NCBI GenBank assembly: GCA_946405145.1
Contig: CAMJGE010000001.1
Coordinates: 248,001 to 312,000, forward strand
DNA from: an uncultured Prevotella sp.
Lineage (GTDB): Bacteria > Bacteroidota > Bacteroidia > Bacteroidales > Bacteroidaceae
Direction of reading: 5' to 3'
DNA length: 64,000 bases
The notes beneath the pieces are model-generated. The model searched no databases, was not told the origin of the DNA, and saw nothing but the letters and a program-made list of their open reading frames with translations. Both the position numbers and the translations under genes were made by a program. Positions 45,169-53,887 of this stretch are shown here, one piece after another (position 1 is the first letter of the stretch; every line of letters starts with the position of its first letter).

Positions 45169-45633
45169 TTAATCTTCGTTCTGCCCCATCTTCATCTGAT
45201 ACATTACCACATCATTATGGGCGGCAAAGTTATCGAGTTGCTTCTGTCTGGCTTCGTAGTATTCCTGCTGCCATTTACTATCTTCAACTTCACCATCACC
45301 TGTCTTATTAATCTTGCTCTTGTTTTCTACAAAACTGAAGAAATTAATGAGACCTGTCATCTTGAAGGTATTATAGATTTCCTCGGCACAATTCTCAAAT
45401 ATGACTTTCGTATCTTTGCCTAATTCCTTTGCGGCAAAAATAATGACACGGACACCACTACTGGAGAGAAACACCAAGTCGGTAGCATCAAACACAATCC
45501 TATTAATGTCCTGCCCCCGATAGGCTTCAAACACTTCTCGCAATGCGGTAGAATTGGATACTGACAGTTCAAAACCTAAGTAGACATATAATGTTGCCCC
45601 CTCTTTTCTAAACACAAAATCGTTTCCTTCCAT
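45169..45633 (-). CDS. STAS-domain anti-sigma-factor-antagonist-like protein
   Basis: 154 residues. The STAS domain (about 5-105) has the expected conserved stretch VFDATDLVFLSSSGVRVIIFAA; Ser58 aligns with the Ser phosphorylated in RsbV/SpoIIAA, although the preceding Asp is replaced by Ser. A C-terminal extension (about 110-154) is a charged helix. First gene of the run that also contains a PP2C and a His-less HATPase protein, the other two parts of a partner switch. No TAnnTTTG element was found upstream. Confidence 0.88.
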   Translation of the reverse strand: MEGNDFVFRKEGATLYVYLGFELSVSNSTALREVFEAYRGQDINRIVFDATDLVFLSSSGVRVIIFAAKELGKDTKVIFENCAEEIYNTFKMTGLINFFSFVENKSKINKTGDGEVEDSKWQQEYYEARQKQLDNFAAHNDVVMYQMKMGQNED

Positions 45634-45695
45634 GTAGTAATTAAAATTTATACCGGCTATACTTGTTTTTAATGCCTAGTTTGTGTAAATGAGAA

Positions 45696-45726
45696 ATGAG
45701 AAGCTCGCTATTAGCGGGCTTCTCAT
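45696..45726. terminator. Hairpin between the GH57 gene and the STAS gene
   Basis: 13-base arms (45696-45708 / 45714-45726) with one mismatch and a 5-base loop; the minus strand continues ATTTCTCATTT. It probably ends the glycogen operon and separates it from the spike locus. Confidence 0.65.
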
Positions 45727-45741
45727 TGCATAGTTCATTGC

Positions 45742-47142
45742 TTACTCTGCAGCCTTTGGCTCCTCTGCCTTCGGCTCTGCTACCTTTTTCGCAGCAGCTT
45801 TCTTAGGCACAGCCTTTTTCTTAGGTGCAGGTTTCTTCTCTGCTGGTTCTAGCTTTTCAAGACGAGCCTTCAGACGAGTAATCTCCTTGTCCTTCATCTC
45901 TATCTCATCACCCTGGTTCTTGATGGTGGTGAGCAGACCCTCCAGCTCATCGTTGTCGATATCAAGCGGATAAAGGGCATTCACTCTGTTGATGAAGTCA
46001 CCAAGAATGTTCATATAATTGGTAAAGGCATCAAACGGACCGCTATAGATACCACGATCGAGTCCAACGTTAGAAGGCTTGGTGGTCATAAAGCGGAAGT
46101 TGTTGGAAGCCTGGAGATAGTCCCAGTCCTGGTTGATGCGCGGATCATTAGCGATACGCAGACGATCGGCTACGCTATAGAGCTTATTGAAAGCCTCGCG
46201 CTGCATCGCATTACCAAGCCAGCAGCTGACATCGCGCTCCTCATCAACCCATGACAGTGTGTCGGGAACATCAAGCTGACCAACGCTCTTGCAAGCCTTG
46301 CAGATTTCTGTAGGTGTCATGAAGTTGATGCCCTTCTCCTTGGCGCATGCAGGCAGTGCCTTGATGAAGTCGAGGATGTTACTGCTCAATGGCTGGGCAA
46401 TACCCAGAGCTGAGAGCTCCATGAAGATATTGATGATCTGCTCCTCTTCGGGGAAGCGGGCGATACGGTCAATATAAGCATCAGCAAACAGTGGATAACC
46501 TTCCCAATCGGCATTGTTGAAACGCAGAGAGATATCATCCGACAGCTCCACATCACGAAGCAGGAGCTTCAGGTTGGGTGCGATGTTGCAGTTATAGACA
46601 TAGTGCGGACTCTTCCAGCCGAGCACATGCTTGGCACCCTCGGTAAGCATACCCTTAAAGCCCATAGATGCAGCCTGTGCACCAATATCGTCACTATAGA
46701 CAAGTGAAGAGTTACGCAATACGGTTGGCTTCTTGCCGAAGAGCTCTTCAATCTTCTTGGCCTGTTTCTTCACATCGAGTGCAAAGGTCTCTTCATTAGC
46801 CAATGATGACAGACCGTGGCTGTAAGGCTCTGCGAGGAACTCCACGCAACCTGTCTCATTCATCTCCTGCAGTTTCTCCAGTACCTGGGGAGCGTGCATC
46901 TCCAACTGCTCAATACCTGTACCAGAAAGAGAGAAAGCCACCTTGAAGAACTTGCCGTTCTCTTTAATCATGTCGTGAAGGGTGTTCAGTGCAGGCATAT
47001 AGCTGCGCTCTGCAATGTCAGTGATGCTACGCTCGTTCTCGTAGTCATCATAGTAATAATGATCGGTACCGATATCAAAGAAACGGTAACGCTTCAGATG
47101 AATAATCTGATGTATCTCGAAATATAAACAAATTGTTTTCAT
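45742..47142 (-). CDS. GH57 alpha-amylase-like protein with altered active-site motif
   Basis: 466 residues. GH57 motifs: ICLYFEIHQ (motif 1), GTGIEQL (2), and Glu168 in GFKGMLTEGAKHVLG (3, presumed nucleophile) are recognisable. Motif 4, usually MDYETFGEH in Bacteroidota relatives (its Asp is the acid/base), here reads MELSALGIA, so activity may be lost or changed. The C-terminus has a short coiled coil (about 405-435) and a Lys/Ala/Pro tail (about 436-466) like a histone-H1 tail. Third gene of a glycogen operon; it starts 38 bases after the glycosyltransferase. Confidence 0.85.
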   Translation of the reverse strand: MKTICLYFEIHQIIHLKRYRFFDIGTDHYYYDDYENERSITDIAERSYMPALNTLHDMIKENGKFFKVAFSLSGTGIEQLEMHAPQVLEKLQEMNETGCVEFLAEPYSHGLSSLANEETFALDVKKQAKKIEELFGKKPTVLRNSSLVYSDDIGAQAASMGFKGMLTEGAKHVLGWKSPHYVYNCNIAPNLKLLLRDVELSDDISLRFNNADWEGYPLFADAYIDRIARFPEEEQIINIFMELSALGIAQPLSSNILDFIKALPACAKEKGINFMTPTEICKACKSVGQLDVPDTLSWVDEERDVSCWLGNAMQREAFNKLYSVADRLRIANDPRINQDWDYLQASNNFRFMTTKPSNVGLDRGIYSGPFDAFTNYMNILGDFINRVNALYPLDIDNDELEGLLTTIKNQGDEIEMKDKEITRLKARLEKLEPAEKKPAPKKKAVPKKAAAKKVAEPKAEEPKAAE

Positions 47143-47144
47143 AA

Positions 47145-47172
47145 CTTTTACTTTTTTACTTTTTTACCTTTT
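47145..47172 (-). repeat. Short tandem repeat GTAAAAAR immediately before GH57 ATG
   Basis: On the minus strand three to four copies of a 7-8 base GTAAAAAG-like unit end 3 bases before the start codon. Same unit family as at 36017-36075. Confidence 0.65.
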
Positions 47173-47179
47173 TACTCTT

Positions 47180-48451
47180 TTATTGATCCCAGCCGAGTGT
47201 GCGGCGATAAAGTGTGCGAATCCAGCGTCCGACCTTCTCCCAGGTAATCTGATCCACCTCGCGCTTACCCTCATCCTTCAGATACTGGAAGAGCGACTCG
47301 TTGTGACAGATAGAATAGATGGCATCAGCCAGCGCATGAATATCCCAATAGTCAACCTTGATACAGTTGTCGAGAATCTCAGCACAGCCAGACTGCTTCG
47401 AGATGATCGAAGGCGTGCCGCACTGCATGGCCTCCAACGGAGAGATACCAAACGGCTCACTCACAGAAGGCATGACATATACATCAGATGCTTTCAAGCA
47501 CTCATAGACCTGCTTACCACGCATGAAGCCCGGGAAGTGGAAGCGATCGGCGATGCCGCGCTCCGCTGCCAGGTGGATCATCGCATCCATCATATCGCCG
47601 GAACCTGCCATGCAGAAACGGACGTTACGGGTACGATGCAGCACCATCGTGGCGGCCTCAACGAAGTACTCCGGACCCTTCTGCATCGTGATACGACCAA
47701 GGAAGGTTACAACCTTCTCCTTGCCTGTATGATCCGGACGCGGAATGTCCTGATACTCCTGTGGCAGAGGATAAACAGCATTATGAACGGTGAAACACTT
47801 GCGAGGATCCTGATGGTACTGGTTGATAACCGTCTGACGTGTCAGCTCTGACACACACATGATACAGTCAGCCCAGTCCATACCGTTCTTCTCAATCGAA
47901 TAGACCGTCGGGTTCACCTTACCACGGCTACGGTCGAAATCAGTAGCATGAACGTGGATACAGAGTGGCTTACCACTGACCTGCTTGGCATGGATACCAG
48001 CGGGGAAGGTCAGCCAGTCGTGTGCGTGGATAATGTCAAACTCCTCAGTACGGGCCACCTGACCTGCGATGATCGAGTAGTTATTGATCTCCTCGTGCAG
48101 ATTGCCGGGATAGCCTCCCGCAAACTCCATCGCACCAAGGTCGTTCACGTTCATATAATTAAAATCAGCATAGATATGCTCACGAAGCTTGAAATAGTAA
48201 TCGGGATCCATAATGTTGCCCACACGCTGCTTCACGTAGTCGTAATCGACATCGCGATAGGCAATGGGCACAGCATTCATAGCCACGATACGGCAGGCAT
48301 GCTGACTCTCGTCGCCAAACGGATGCGGCAAGCAGAGAACCGTCTCAATATCACCCTGAGCCTTCAAGCCCTCAGAGATACCATAGTTAGCAGTGGCGAG
48401 TCCACCAAATACATGAGGAGGATACTCCCATCCAAACATTAATACTTTCAT
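47180..48451 (-). CDS. Glycosyltransferase, GT4/glycogen-synthase-like
   Basis: 423 residues, GT-B fold. N-terminal donor/acceptor loop MFGWEYPPHVFGGLATANYG; C-terminal nucleotide-sugar site with FLGRITMQKGPEYFVEAA and the E-x7-E motif SEPFGISPLEAM. Between a debranching enzyme and a GH57 protein, it is the probable glycogen/alpha-glucan synthase of Bacteroidota. Donor (UDP- or ADP-glucose) is not determined. It starts 12 bases after the debranching enzyme gene. Confidence 0.88.
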   Translation of the reverse strand: MKVLMFGWEYPPHVFGGLATANYGISEGLKAQGDIETVLCLPHPFGDESQHACRIVAMNAVPIAYRDVDYDYVKQRVGNIMDPDYYFKLREHIYADFNYMNVNDLGAMEFAGGYPGNLHEEINNYSIIAGQVARTEEFDIIHAHDWLTFPAGIHAKQVSGKPLCIHVHATDFDRSRGKVNPTVYSIEKNGMDWADCIMCVSELTRQTVINQYHQDPRKCFTVHNAVYPLPQEYQDIPRPDHTGKEKVVTFLGRITMQKGPEYFVEAATMVLHRTRNVRFCMAGSGDMMDAMIHLAAERGIADRFHFPGFMRGKQVYECLKASDVYVMPSVSEPFGISPLEAMQCGTPSIISKQSGCAEILDNCIKVDYWDIHALADAIYSICHNESLFQYLKDEGKREVDQITWEKVGRWIRTLYRRTLGWDQ

Positions 48452-48463
48452 CGTCGTTCCTCC

Positions 48464-50443
48464 TTATTTTTGATATGAATACTTATCGATCAGCTTGAGC
48501 GTACGCAGAATCTCTGCCACGTTCATTGCAAACGACATGGCACCACGTCCGTGGAATGGCGGGTTACCGTCGAAAAGCTCAGAGATGGTACCAATAGCAT
48601 GATAGTCGATCTCGTCTTCGTAGCCCACCAGCTGACGCTCAATAAAGCTCAGGCGGCTACGCTTGTAAAGCTTCAGACAAGCCTCCATATAGAAACCACC
48701 GAGCCAAGGCCAGGCGGTACCCTGATGGTAGGCATAGTCGCGCTGGGTCTGCGGACCGACATACATCGGATTGTAACCTCCACTCTTTGGAGAGAGTGAG
48801 CGCAATCCCTTCGGTGTCAGCAACTCACGGGTGCAGACGTCAACCACGCTCTTCATCTGTTCCTGATTCAGTGGTGAGTAGTCGAGTGCCACAGCAAAAA
48901 TCATGTTAGGACGAACAGACCAGTCCATCATATTGCCATCTACATAATCGAGCAGATAGCCATACTCATTGACGAAGGTCTCAACAAACGACTGCTTACA
49001 CTTCTGTGCCAGTTGCTCAAGATTCTCTGCGCCCTTCGTGTCGCCCTTCTCTGCAGCCATCGAGGCACAGAATTTAAGTGCGTTATACCACAAAGCGTTG
49101 AATTCAACGATGTAACCGGAACGTGGCACTACGGGACGACCGTTGGCAGTAGAGTTCATCCAGGTAACAGCCTTGTCACGTCCATTAGAATAGAGCAGAC
49201 CGTTCTCGTCGAGACGCAGATTCGGATGTCCGCCGTCAATGATATACCTCACGATATCCTGCAGTAGCTTGCCATACATCTCGAAGCACTTGTCGCGCCC
49301 CACCTCTTTGCCATACTGCTGGATGGCCCATACGCACCAAAGAGGCACATCAGGCTGCTCGATCTCATAGATCTTCACACTCAGCGGCTTGCCCTCCATG
49401 AACTCACGCAGACCTTTCTCCGCTGTTCTCATCACCAGCTCAAAATAGTCGCGCTCGTCAATGGCAAGCGTCAGTCCTGGCAACGCGATGAACGTGTCGC
49501 GGGCACGGGCCTTGAACCAAGGATAGCCTGCCAGCAGATAGCGATCGTCTTTCTTGTCAATCTTCTCCATAGTACCACTGCGGCGGTCACGGAAGTGGAA
49601 CTGGTGGGCTGCGCAAAGCAGGGTGTCATAGAAATTATCTCGCGGTTTGCGATCCTCCACCTCTTCTTCCCACAACTTCTTCAAGGATGAAGTCTTAATC
49701 TGTGATGTAGAGCCGGAAAAGACGATGCTCTCGCCTTTCTTGATCGGCATCTCGAAATAGCCGGGCACGTACAGGTCCTCGTTAGAGGCATAACCACGCT
49801 CCTGCTCCTTCGGATACTCCACGCCACGATACCAGTCGGGCTGGAAGATAAACTGGTTCTTCTTTGAGAACTGCATATAAAGGTCGGGATAACCGGCATA
49901 CATACAGGTCTTGATGCCGCCGTCGATCTCATGATACTCACGACTGGCGGTAGCGTTCTCGTGGGTAAACTGACGCACCGAGCGGAAGGCCAGGAACGGA
50001 CGGAAACGCAAGGTTGTGGCAGAGTGTGCATCCACCAGTGTGTAACGGATCAGAATACGGTCCTCATAATGATGGAAGATCACCTCCTTCTTCAACACGA
50101 CACCACCCACGCGATACGTTGTCGTTGGCACGAGACTGGCATCAAACTCTCTGATGTACTTGTGTCCGTTAGGACTGAAATTGTTGCCTTGATACTTGTG
50201 AAGTCCCAAGTTGAACTCGGCTCCATGCTGGATCACTGTGCAATCAAGCGACGACAAGAGCACATGGTTCTCATCATCGAGCTCAGGCACAGGAACCACC
50301 AGCAGACCATGATACTTACGCGTATTACAATCCACGAGTGTAGAACTGCTATACGCACCAGAACGATTGGTCCGGAGTAATTCACGACGGAGACTTTCCT
50401 GTAGATTAGTCATCACGGCTTTTTCAAATCGTAAATAGCTCAT
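48464..50443 (-). CDS. Glycogen debranching enzyme (amylo-alpha-1,6-glucosidase type)
   Basis: 659 residues: N-terminal GDE domain (RTNRSGAYSSSTLVDCNTRKYHGLLVVPV, about 20-260) and a C-terminal (alpha/alpha)6 glucosidase domain (about 290-655, KARARDTFIALPGLTLA, YQGTAWPWLGGFYMEA region). It removes alpha-1,6 branches of glycogen. First gene of the debranching/glycosyltransferase/GH57 operon, read from a good promoter at 50495-50525. Confidence 0.92.
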   Translation of the reverse strand: MSYLRFEKAVMTNLQESLRRELLRTNRSGAYSSSTLVDCNTRKYHGLLVVPVPELDDENHVLLSSLDCTVIQHGAEFNLGLHKYQGNNFSPNGHKYIREFDASLVPTTTYRVGGVVLKKEVIFHHYEDRILIRYTLVDAHSATTLRFRPFLAFRSVRQFTHENATASREYHEIDGGIKTCMYAGYPDLYMQFSKKNQFIFQPDWYRGVEYPKEQERGYASNEDLYVPGYFEMPIKKGESIVFSGSTSQIKTSSLKKLWEEEVEDRKPRDNFYDTLLCAAHQFHFRDRRSGTMEKIDKKDDRYLLAGYPWFKARARDTFIALPGLTLAIDERDYFELVMRTAEKGLREFMEGKPLSVKIYEIEQPDVPLWCVWAIQQYGKEVGRDKCFEMYGKLLQDIVRYIIDGGHPNLRLDENGLLYSNGRDKAVTWMNSTANGRPVVPRSGYIVEFNALWYNALKFCASMAAEKGDTKGAENLEQLAQKCKQSFVETFVNEYGYLLDYVDGNMMDWSVRPNMIFAVALDYSPLNQEQMKSVVDVCTRELLTPKGLRSLSPKSGGYNPMYVGPQTQRDYAYHQGTAWPWLGGFYMEACLKLYKRSRLSFIERQLVGYEDEIDYHAIGTISELFDGNPPFHGRGAMSFAMNVAEILRTLKLIDKYSYQK

Positions 50444-50494
50444 AGTTCCTAAAAGGGTATTTAATTATTGTATATATATTAGTCATTAATCGTC

Positions 50495-50525
50495 CAAAAG
50501 TACGAAAAAATATGGAGTCCACAAA
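50495..50525 (-). promoter_or_regulatory. Promoter of the glycogen operon
   Basis: Minus strand TTTG (50525-50522), 19-bp spacer, TACTTTTG (50502-50495). Confidence 0.65.
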
Positions 50526-50556
50526 AGAATTCCAACTATTTAACAATTATTTAATA

Positions 50557-50584
50557 CAAAAAAGAGGCTGAATGCTCAGCCTCT
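50557..50584 (-). terminator. Terminator after the DAG-kinase-like gene
   Basis: 9-base perfect arms (50563-50571 / 50576-50584) with a 4-base loop, followed on the minus strand by a run of T (50562-50557). Confidence 0.75.
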
Positions 50585-50591
50585 TACATTT

Positions 50592-51527
50592 TTATACAGG
50601 AATCAGGAAATTGATCACCTCTTGCTCCACGTTGATGCGATAAGGTCCTACGGGTGTTTTCATCAACCTTCCGTCGATGCCGACTAAGGCATGCTTTGCC
50701 GACTCCACGAGCACCTCTCGTGTACGATATGGATGCACACTCCGATGATTCAGGAAGCGACCTGTCACTAATAGCCAGACACCTTCTATCAGCTGGACGA
50801 CCTCTGGATGATAAACCACCGAAACATCGAGCATACCATTATAAGGCACCGCATTGGGGGTCTGTCCGTAGCCTGGTCCACTGCCAATGCAAAGGGTCAT
50901 CACCTTACGATCGATAACATCATCGTTAATCTTCAGTTTCATCTTATACTCCATCCGATGAAAGAGCATCACAAACAGAGACGACACAAACGACAGCGTA
51001 CGTGACCCAAAAAGGCGGCGCGTCTGTCGGCGCAGATTCATGATATCTGCCGTCATACCGATGTTGATGCAATTCAGGAAGTAACGATGACACCGCTCAC
51101 CATGGGCATTCGAATAGCGGATGCAGCCAAGATCCACCTTACGGATACGGCGCTTGATAAGGGAGTCAACCGTCTCTTCGATCTTGTCTTCATCAATCTC
51201 CCAGAAACGTGCGAAATCATTCATGACCCCATTAGGAATCACGCCTAAGGCTATGCTTTCCCTGACCTCATTCTCCTCCATCATCAGACAGTTCACAGCA
51301 TCATTCAATGCAGAGTCACCACCTACCATAATGATAGTCTTGTAGCCGTTGTTGATCATCATCTTCATCAGACGTTCCACACTATCAGAGCTCTCACTCT
51401 GCACAAAGTCGTATGCGACACCACGCTCGTCAAGCACCTTTTGGATCTTCTCCCAGCGCTTACGCTTGTTGGTAGCACCTGCTTTCGGGCAATATATGAT
51501 GCCCCATTTTGTCGTTTCTACTGCCAT
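50592..51527 (-). CDS. Diacylglycerol/lipid kinase family protein
   Basis: 311 residues. DAGK catalytic domain: nucleotide motif IMVGGDSALNDAVN (GGDGTxN-like with G-to-S and T-to-A changes), then ALGVIPNGVMNDFARFW. The C-terminal part contains GSGPGYGQTPNAVPYNGMLDVSVV, as in YegS/DgkB-type proteins. It phosphorylates a lipid or sphingolipid-like alcohol; Bacteroidetes make sphingolipids, but the substrate is unproven. Its ATG lies 10 bases inside the end of miaA. Confidence 0.85.
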   Translation of the reverse strand: MAVETTKWGIIYCPKAGATNKRKRWEKIQKVLDERGVAYDFVQSESSDSVERLMKMMINNGYKTIIMVGGDSALNDAVNCLMMEENEVRESIALGVIPNGVMNDFARFWEIDEDKIEETVDSLIKRRIRKVDLGCIRYSNAHGERCHRYFLNCINIGMTADIMNLRRQTRRLFGSRTLSFVSSLFVMLFHRMEYKMKLKINDDVIDRKVMTLCIGSGPGYGQTPNAVPYNGMLDVSVVYHPEVVQLIEGVWLLVTGRFLNHRSVHPYRTREVLVESAKHALVGIDGRLMKTPVGPYRINVEQEVINFLIPV

Positions 51528-52444
51528 AGTTCCTTCATCCTTTCTATCTTTTCTTCCATCGGAAGTGTTGCATCAATCCAGTGAATTTTGAAGCCGCGAC
51601 GCTCCATTCCCCTAAACCAGGTCATCTGCCGTTTGGCAAACTGATGGATGGCTATTTCCAATCTCTTAAACATCTCGTCATAGGTCAACTGATGGGTAAG
51701 ATATTCTGTTACAAATTTATATTCCAACCCATAGTAGATCAGGTCTTCAGCGGGGATACCTTCACTAAGCAGCGCCTGTACCTCGTCAACCATCCCCTCT
51801 TCCAATCGTTTCTGGAGTCTTCTGGTGATTTTCTCACGACGAAGTTCGCGGTCGATATCTATACCTATTATTAGACTATCCACCGAGGGCAACTCACGCC
51901 TTGGCGTGGGATGCTCCAGGTTGTATGTCTCTATCTCAATAGCACGAATAGTCCGCTGGCATGAATCGACATCTGTCGTATTGTGCATATTCGAGCCATT
52001 CTTTGCTTTCAATTCTGTGAGCAACTGCGTCAGCTCTGTCAATGATTTTCCTTCCAAGCTGTCACGCAACGGCTGATTCTGGGGCACTGGTGACAGTTTG
52101 TAGCCTTTCAGCACAGCTTCAATATAAAGTCCTGTACCCCCACAGAGAACAGGTTCCTTTCCTCGCTGACGGATATCCTGGTACACATCATAGAAGTCCT
52201 GCTGATACTCAAACAGGTTATACTTGGTGCCAGGCTCCCGGATGTCAATGAGATGATAGGGAACGGTAAACGGTTTATCATCAACGGTTAGTGTGAAATC
52301 ATCCAGATCCTTACCCGTCCCGATGTCCATACGACAATACACCTGACGGGAATCAGCAGAAATCACCTCACCGTTAATCTCCGCTGCCAGTCGGGCTGCT
52401 ACAGGGGTCTTTCCCGAAGCCGTAGGACCCAATATGGTTATCAT
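51518..52444 (-). CDS. miaA: tRNA dimethylallyltransferase
   Basis: 308 residues from the Met at 52444 (MITILGPTASGKT). It adds dimethylallyl to A37 of UNN-decoding tRNAs. The P-loop GPTASGKTPVAARLA, DSRQVY and DIGTGKDL are intact. A Met nine bases upstream is an alternative, but the -7 element (52462-52469) puts the transcript start about 3 bases before it, so 52444 is preferred. Confidence 0.95.
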   Translation of the reverse strand: MITILGPTASGKTPVAARLAAEINGEVISADSRQVYCRMDIGTGKDLDDFTLTVDDKPFTVPYHLIDIREPGTKYNLFEYQQDFYDVYQDIRQRGKEPVLCGGTGLYIEAVLKGYKLSPVPQNQPLRDSLEGKSLTELTQLLTELKAKNGSNMHNTTDVDSCQRTIRAIEIETYNLEHPTPRRELPSVDSLIIGIDIDRELRREKITRRLQKRLEEGMVDEVQALLSEGIPAEDLIYYGLEYKFVTEYLTHQLTYDEMFKRLEIAIHQFAKRQMTWFRGMERRGFKIHWIDATLPMEEKIERMKELWQ

Positions 52445-52461
52445 CTTATGCATTCTGCTTG

Positions 52462-52469
52462 CAAAGATA
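52462..52469 (-). promoter_or_regulatory. -7 element close to miaA
   Basis: Minus strand TATCTTTG (52469-52462). A second such element, 52542-52535, lies 73 bases further upstream inside an imperfect inverted repeat (about 52520-52543), so miaA may have two starts. Confidence 0.5.
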
Positions 52470-52544
52470 CGAATAAGTGAGCGAAAATCCAAATTAATTT
52501 GAATTTTTCCGAACGGAAGTATCTTCGGCTAAGCCAAAGATAGC

Positions 52545-52577
52545 AAAAAAAAAAAACCGTCCGATAAAATCGGACGG
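52545..52577 (-). terminator. gapA terminator
   Basis: 9-base perfect arms (52557-52565 / 52569-52577) with a 3-base loop, followed on the minus strand by 12 T. Also T-rich on the plus side. Confidence 0.85.
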
Positions 52578-52598
52578 CATTTTTTTGGTGTTCGCTGC

Positions 52599-53627
52599 TT
52601 ATTTCAGCTCAGCGAGGTACTTAATGGTGCGAACCATCTGAGAAGTGTAAGAGTTCTCATTGTCGTACCAAGAAACAACCTGTACCTGATAGGTATCGTC
52701 GTCGATCTTGCTAACCATTGTCTGAGTAGCGTCGAACAGTGAACCGAACTTCATACCGATGATGTCGCTAGAAACGATCTGATCCTCAGTGTAACCGAAG
52801 CTCTCTGTACCAGCAGCCTTCATGGCAGCGTTGATACCCTCCTTAGTGATGTCCTTACCCTTCACTACAGCAACGAGGATAGTGGTAGAACCTGTAGGAG
52901 TCGGAACGCGCTGTGCAGAACCGATCAGCTTACCGTTCAGCTCAGGAATTACCAGACCGATAGCCTTGGCAGCACCTGTTGAGTTAGGAACGATGTTCTG
53001 AGCACCTGCACGGCTACGACGGAGGTCACCCTTGCGCTGAGGACCGTCGAGAATCATCTGGTCGCCAGTGTAAGCGTGGATAGTTGACATGATACCGCTT
53101 ACGATGGGAGCGTAGTTATTCAGAGCAGCTGCCATAGGAGCCAGACAGTTGGTTGTGCAAGAAGCTGCAGAGATAACGGTGTCAGCAGGAGTCAGAGTCT
53201 TGTGGTTTACATTGTAAACGATAGTAGGCAGATCGTTACCAGCAGGAGCAGAGATAACAACCTTCTTGGCACCAGCCTGAATGTGAGCAGAAGCCTTCTC
53301 CTTAGATGTATAGAAACCTGTGCACTCCAGAACTACGTCAACACCCAGCTCACCCCAAGGCAGCTCAGCAGCGTTGGGCTTTGCATAGATAGTGATCTCC
53401 TTACCATCAACGATGATAGAGTTCTCGGTAGCGTCAACAGTGTGCTTACCCTCACCGAACTTGCCAGCGAAACCACCCTGAGCGGTATCATACTTCAGCA
53501 GGTGAGCAAGCATCTTTGGGCTTGTCAAATCGTTGATTGCTACTACTTCATAACCTTCAGCCTCAAACATCTGACGGAATGCGAGGCGACCAATACGGCC
53601 AAAACCGTTAATTGCAACTTTTGTCAT
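52599..53627 (-). CDS. gapA: Glyceraldehyde-3-phosphate dehydrogenase
   Basis: 342 residues. NAD-dependent glycolytic enzyme: Rossmann motif [10 protein letters not shown], Asp33 of INDLTS (NAD preference), catalytic Cys157 in [12 protein letters not shown] and the C-terminal [15 protein letters not shown]. Own promoter and strong terminator; monocistronic. Confidence 0.98.
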   Translation of the reverse strand: MTKVAINGFGRIGRLAFRQMFEAEGYEVVAINDLTSPKMLAHLLKYDTAQGGFAGKFGEGKHTVDATENSIIVDGKEITIYAKPNAAELPWGELGVDVVLECTGFYTSKEKASAHIQAGAKKVVISAPAGNDLPTIVYNVNHKTLTPADTVISAASCTTNCLAPMAAALNNYAPIVSGIMSTIHAYTGDQMILDGPQRKGDLRRSRAGAQNIVPNSTGAAKAIGLVIPELNGKLIGSAQRVPTPTGSTTILVAVVKGKDITKEGINAAMKAAGTESFGYTEDQIVSSDIIGMKFGSLFDATQTMVSKIDDDTYQVQVVSWYDNENSYTSQMVRTIKYLAELK

Positions 53628-53708
53628 TTTACTTAATTGTTTAAAGGGTTTATACCAATATTACTAACTTTTTTCAACCTAAAACACATTTTTTTCGTGT
53701 TTCGGATG

Positions 53709-53716
53709 CAAAGTTA
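53709..53716 (-). promoter_or_regulatory. gapA -7 element
   Basis: Minus strand TAACTTTG (53716-53709), about 80 bases before the ATG. Only 12 bases from the divergent element at 53729-53736. Confidence 0.55.
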
Positions 53717-53728
53717 CAAAAAAATTCC

Positions 53729-53736
53729 TATATTTG
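53729..53736 (+). promoter_or_regulatory. mscL -7 element
   Basis: TATATTTG at 53729-53736, leaving a long 5' UTR of about 145 bases before the mscL ATG. Confidence 0.5.
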
Positions 53737-53760
53737 CACCATAATTCATTCTAAAAAGAA

Positions 53761-53788
53761 GTGAAAAGTGAAAAGTGAATAGTGAAAA
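53761..53788 (+). repeat. Four tandem heptamers GTGAAAA in the mscL 5' UTR
   Basis: 53761-53767, 53768-53774, 53775-53781 (one mismatch) and 53782-53788. A T-poor, purine-rich tract similar in style to the GTAAAAAG repeats near the sensor and GH57 genes. Confidence 0.7.
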
Positions 53789-53887
53789 GACTCTAAAATC
53801 ACCAATTATTGACTGATGATTGCAAAATGCAGATTACAATTCAACGTTAAACATTAAATATTAAACTTTAAAACAAGATTTACGATT

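Noticed and set aside
28547..45633. Calling the spike locus a complete type VI secretion system
   Set aside because: TssB/C, Hcp, TssE/F/G/K, ClpV and membrane-complex genes are all absent from the window.
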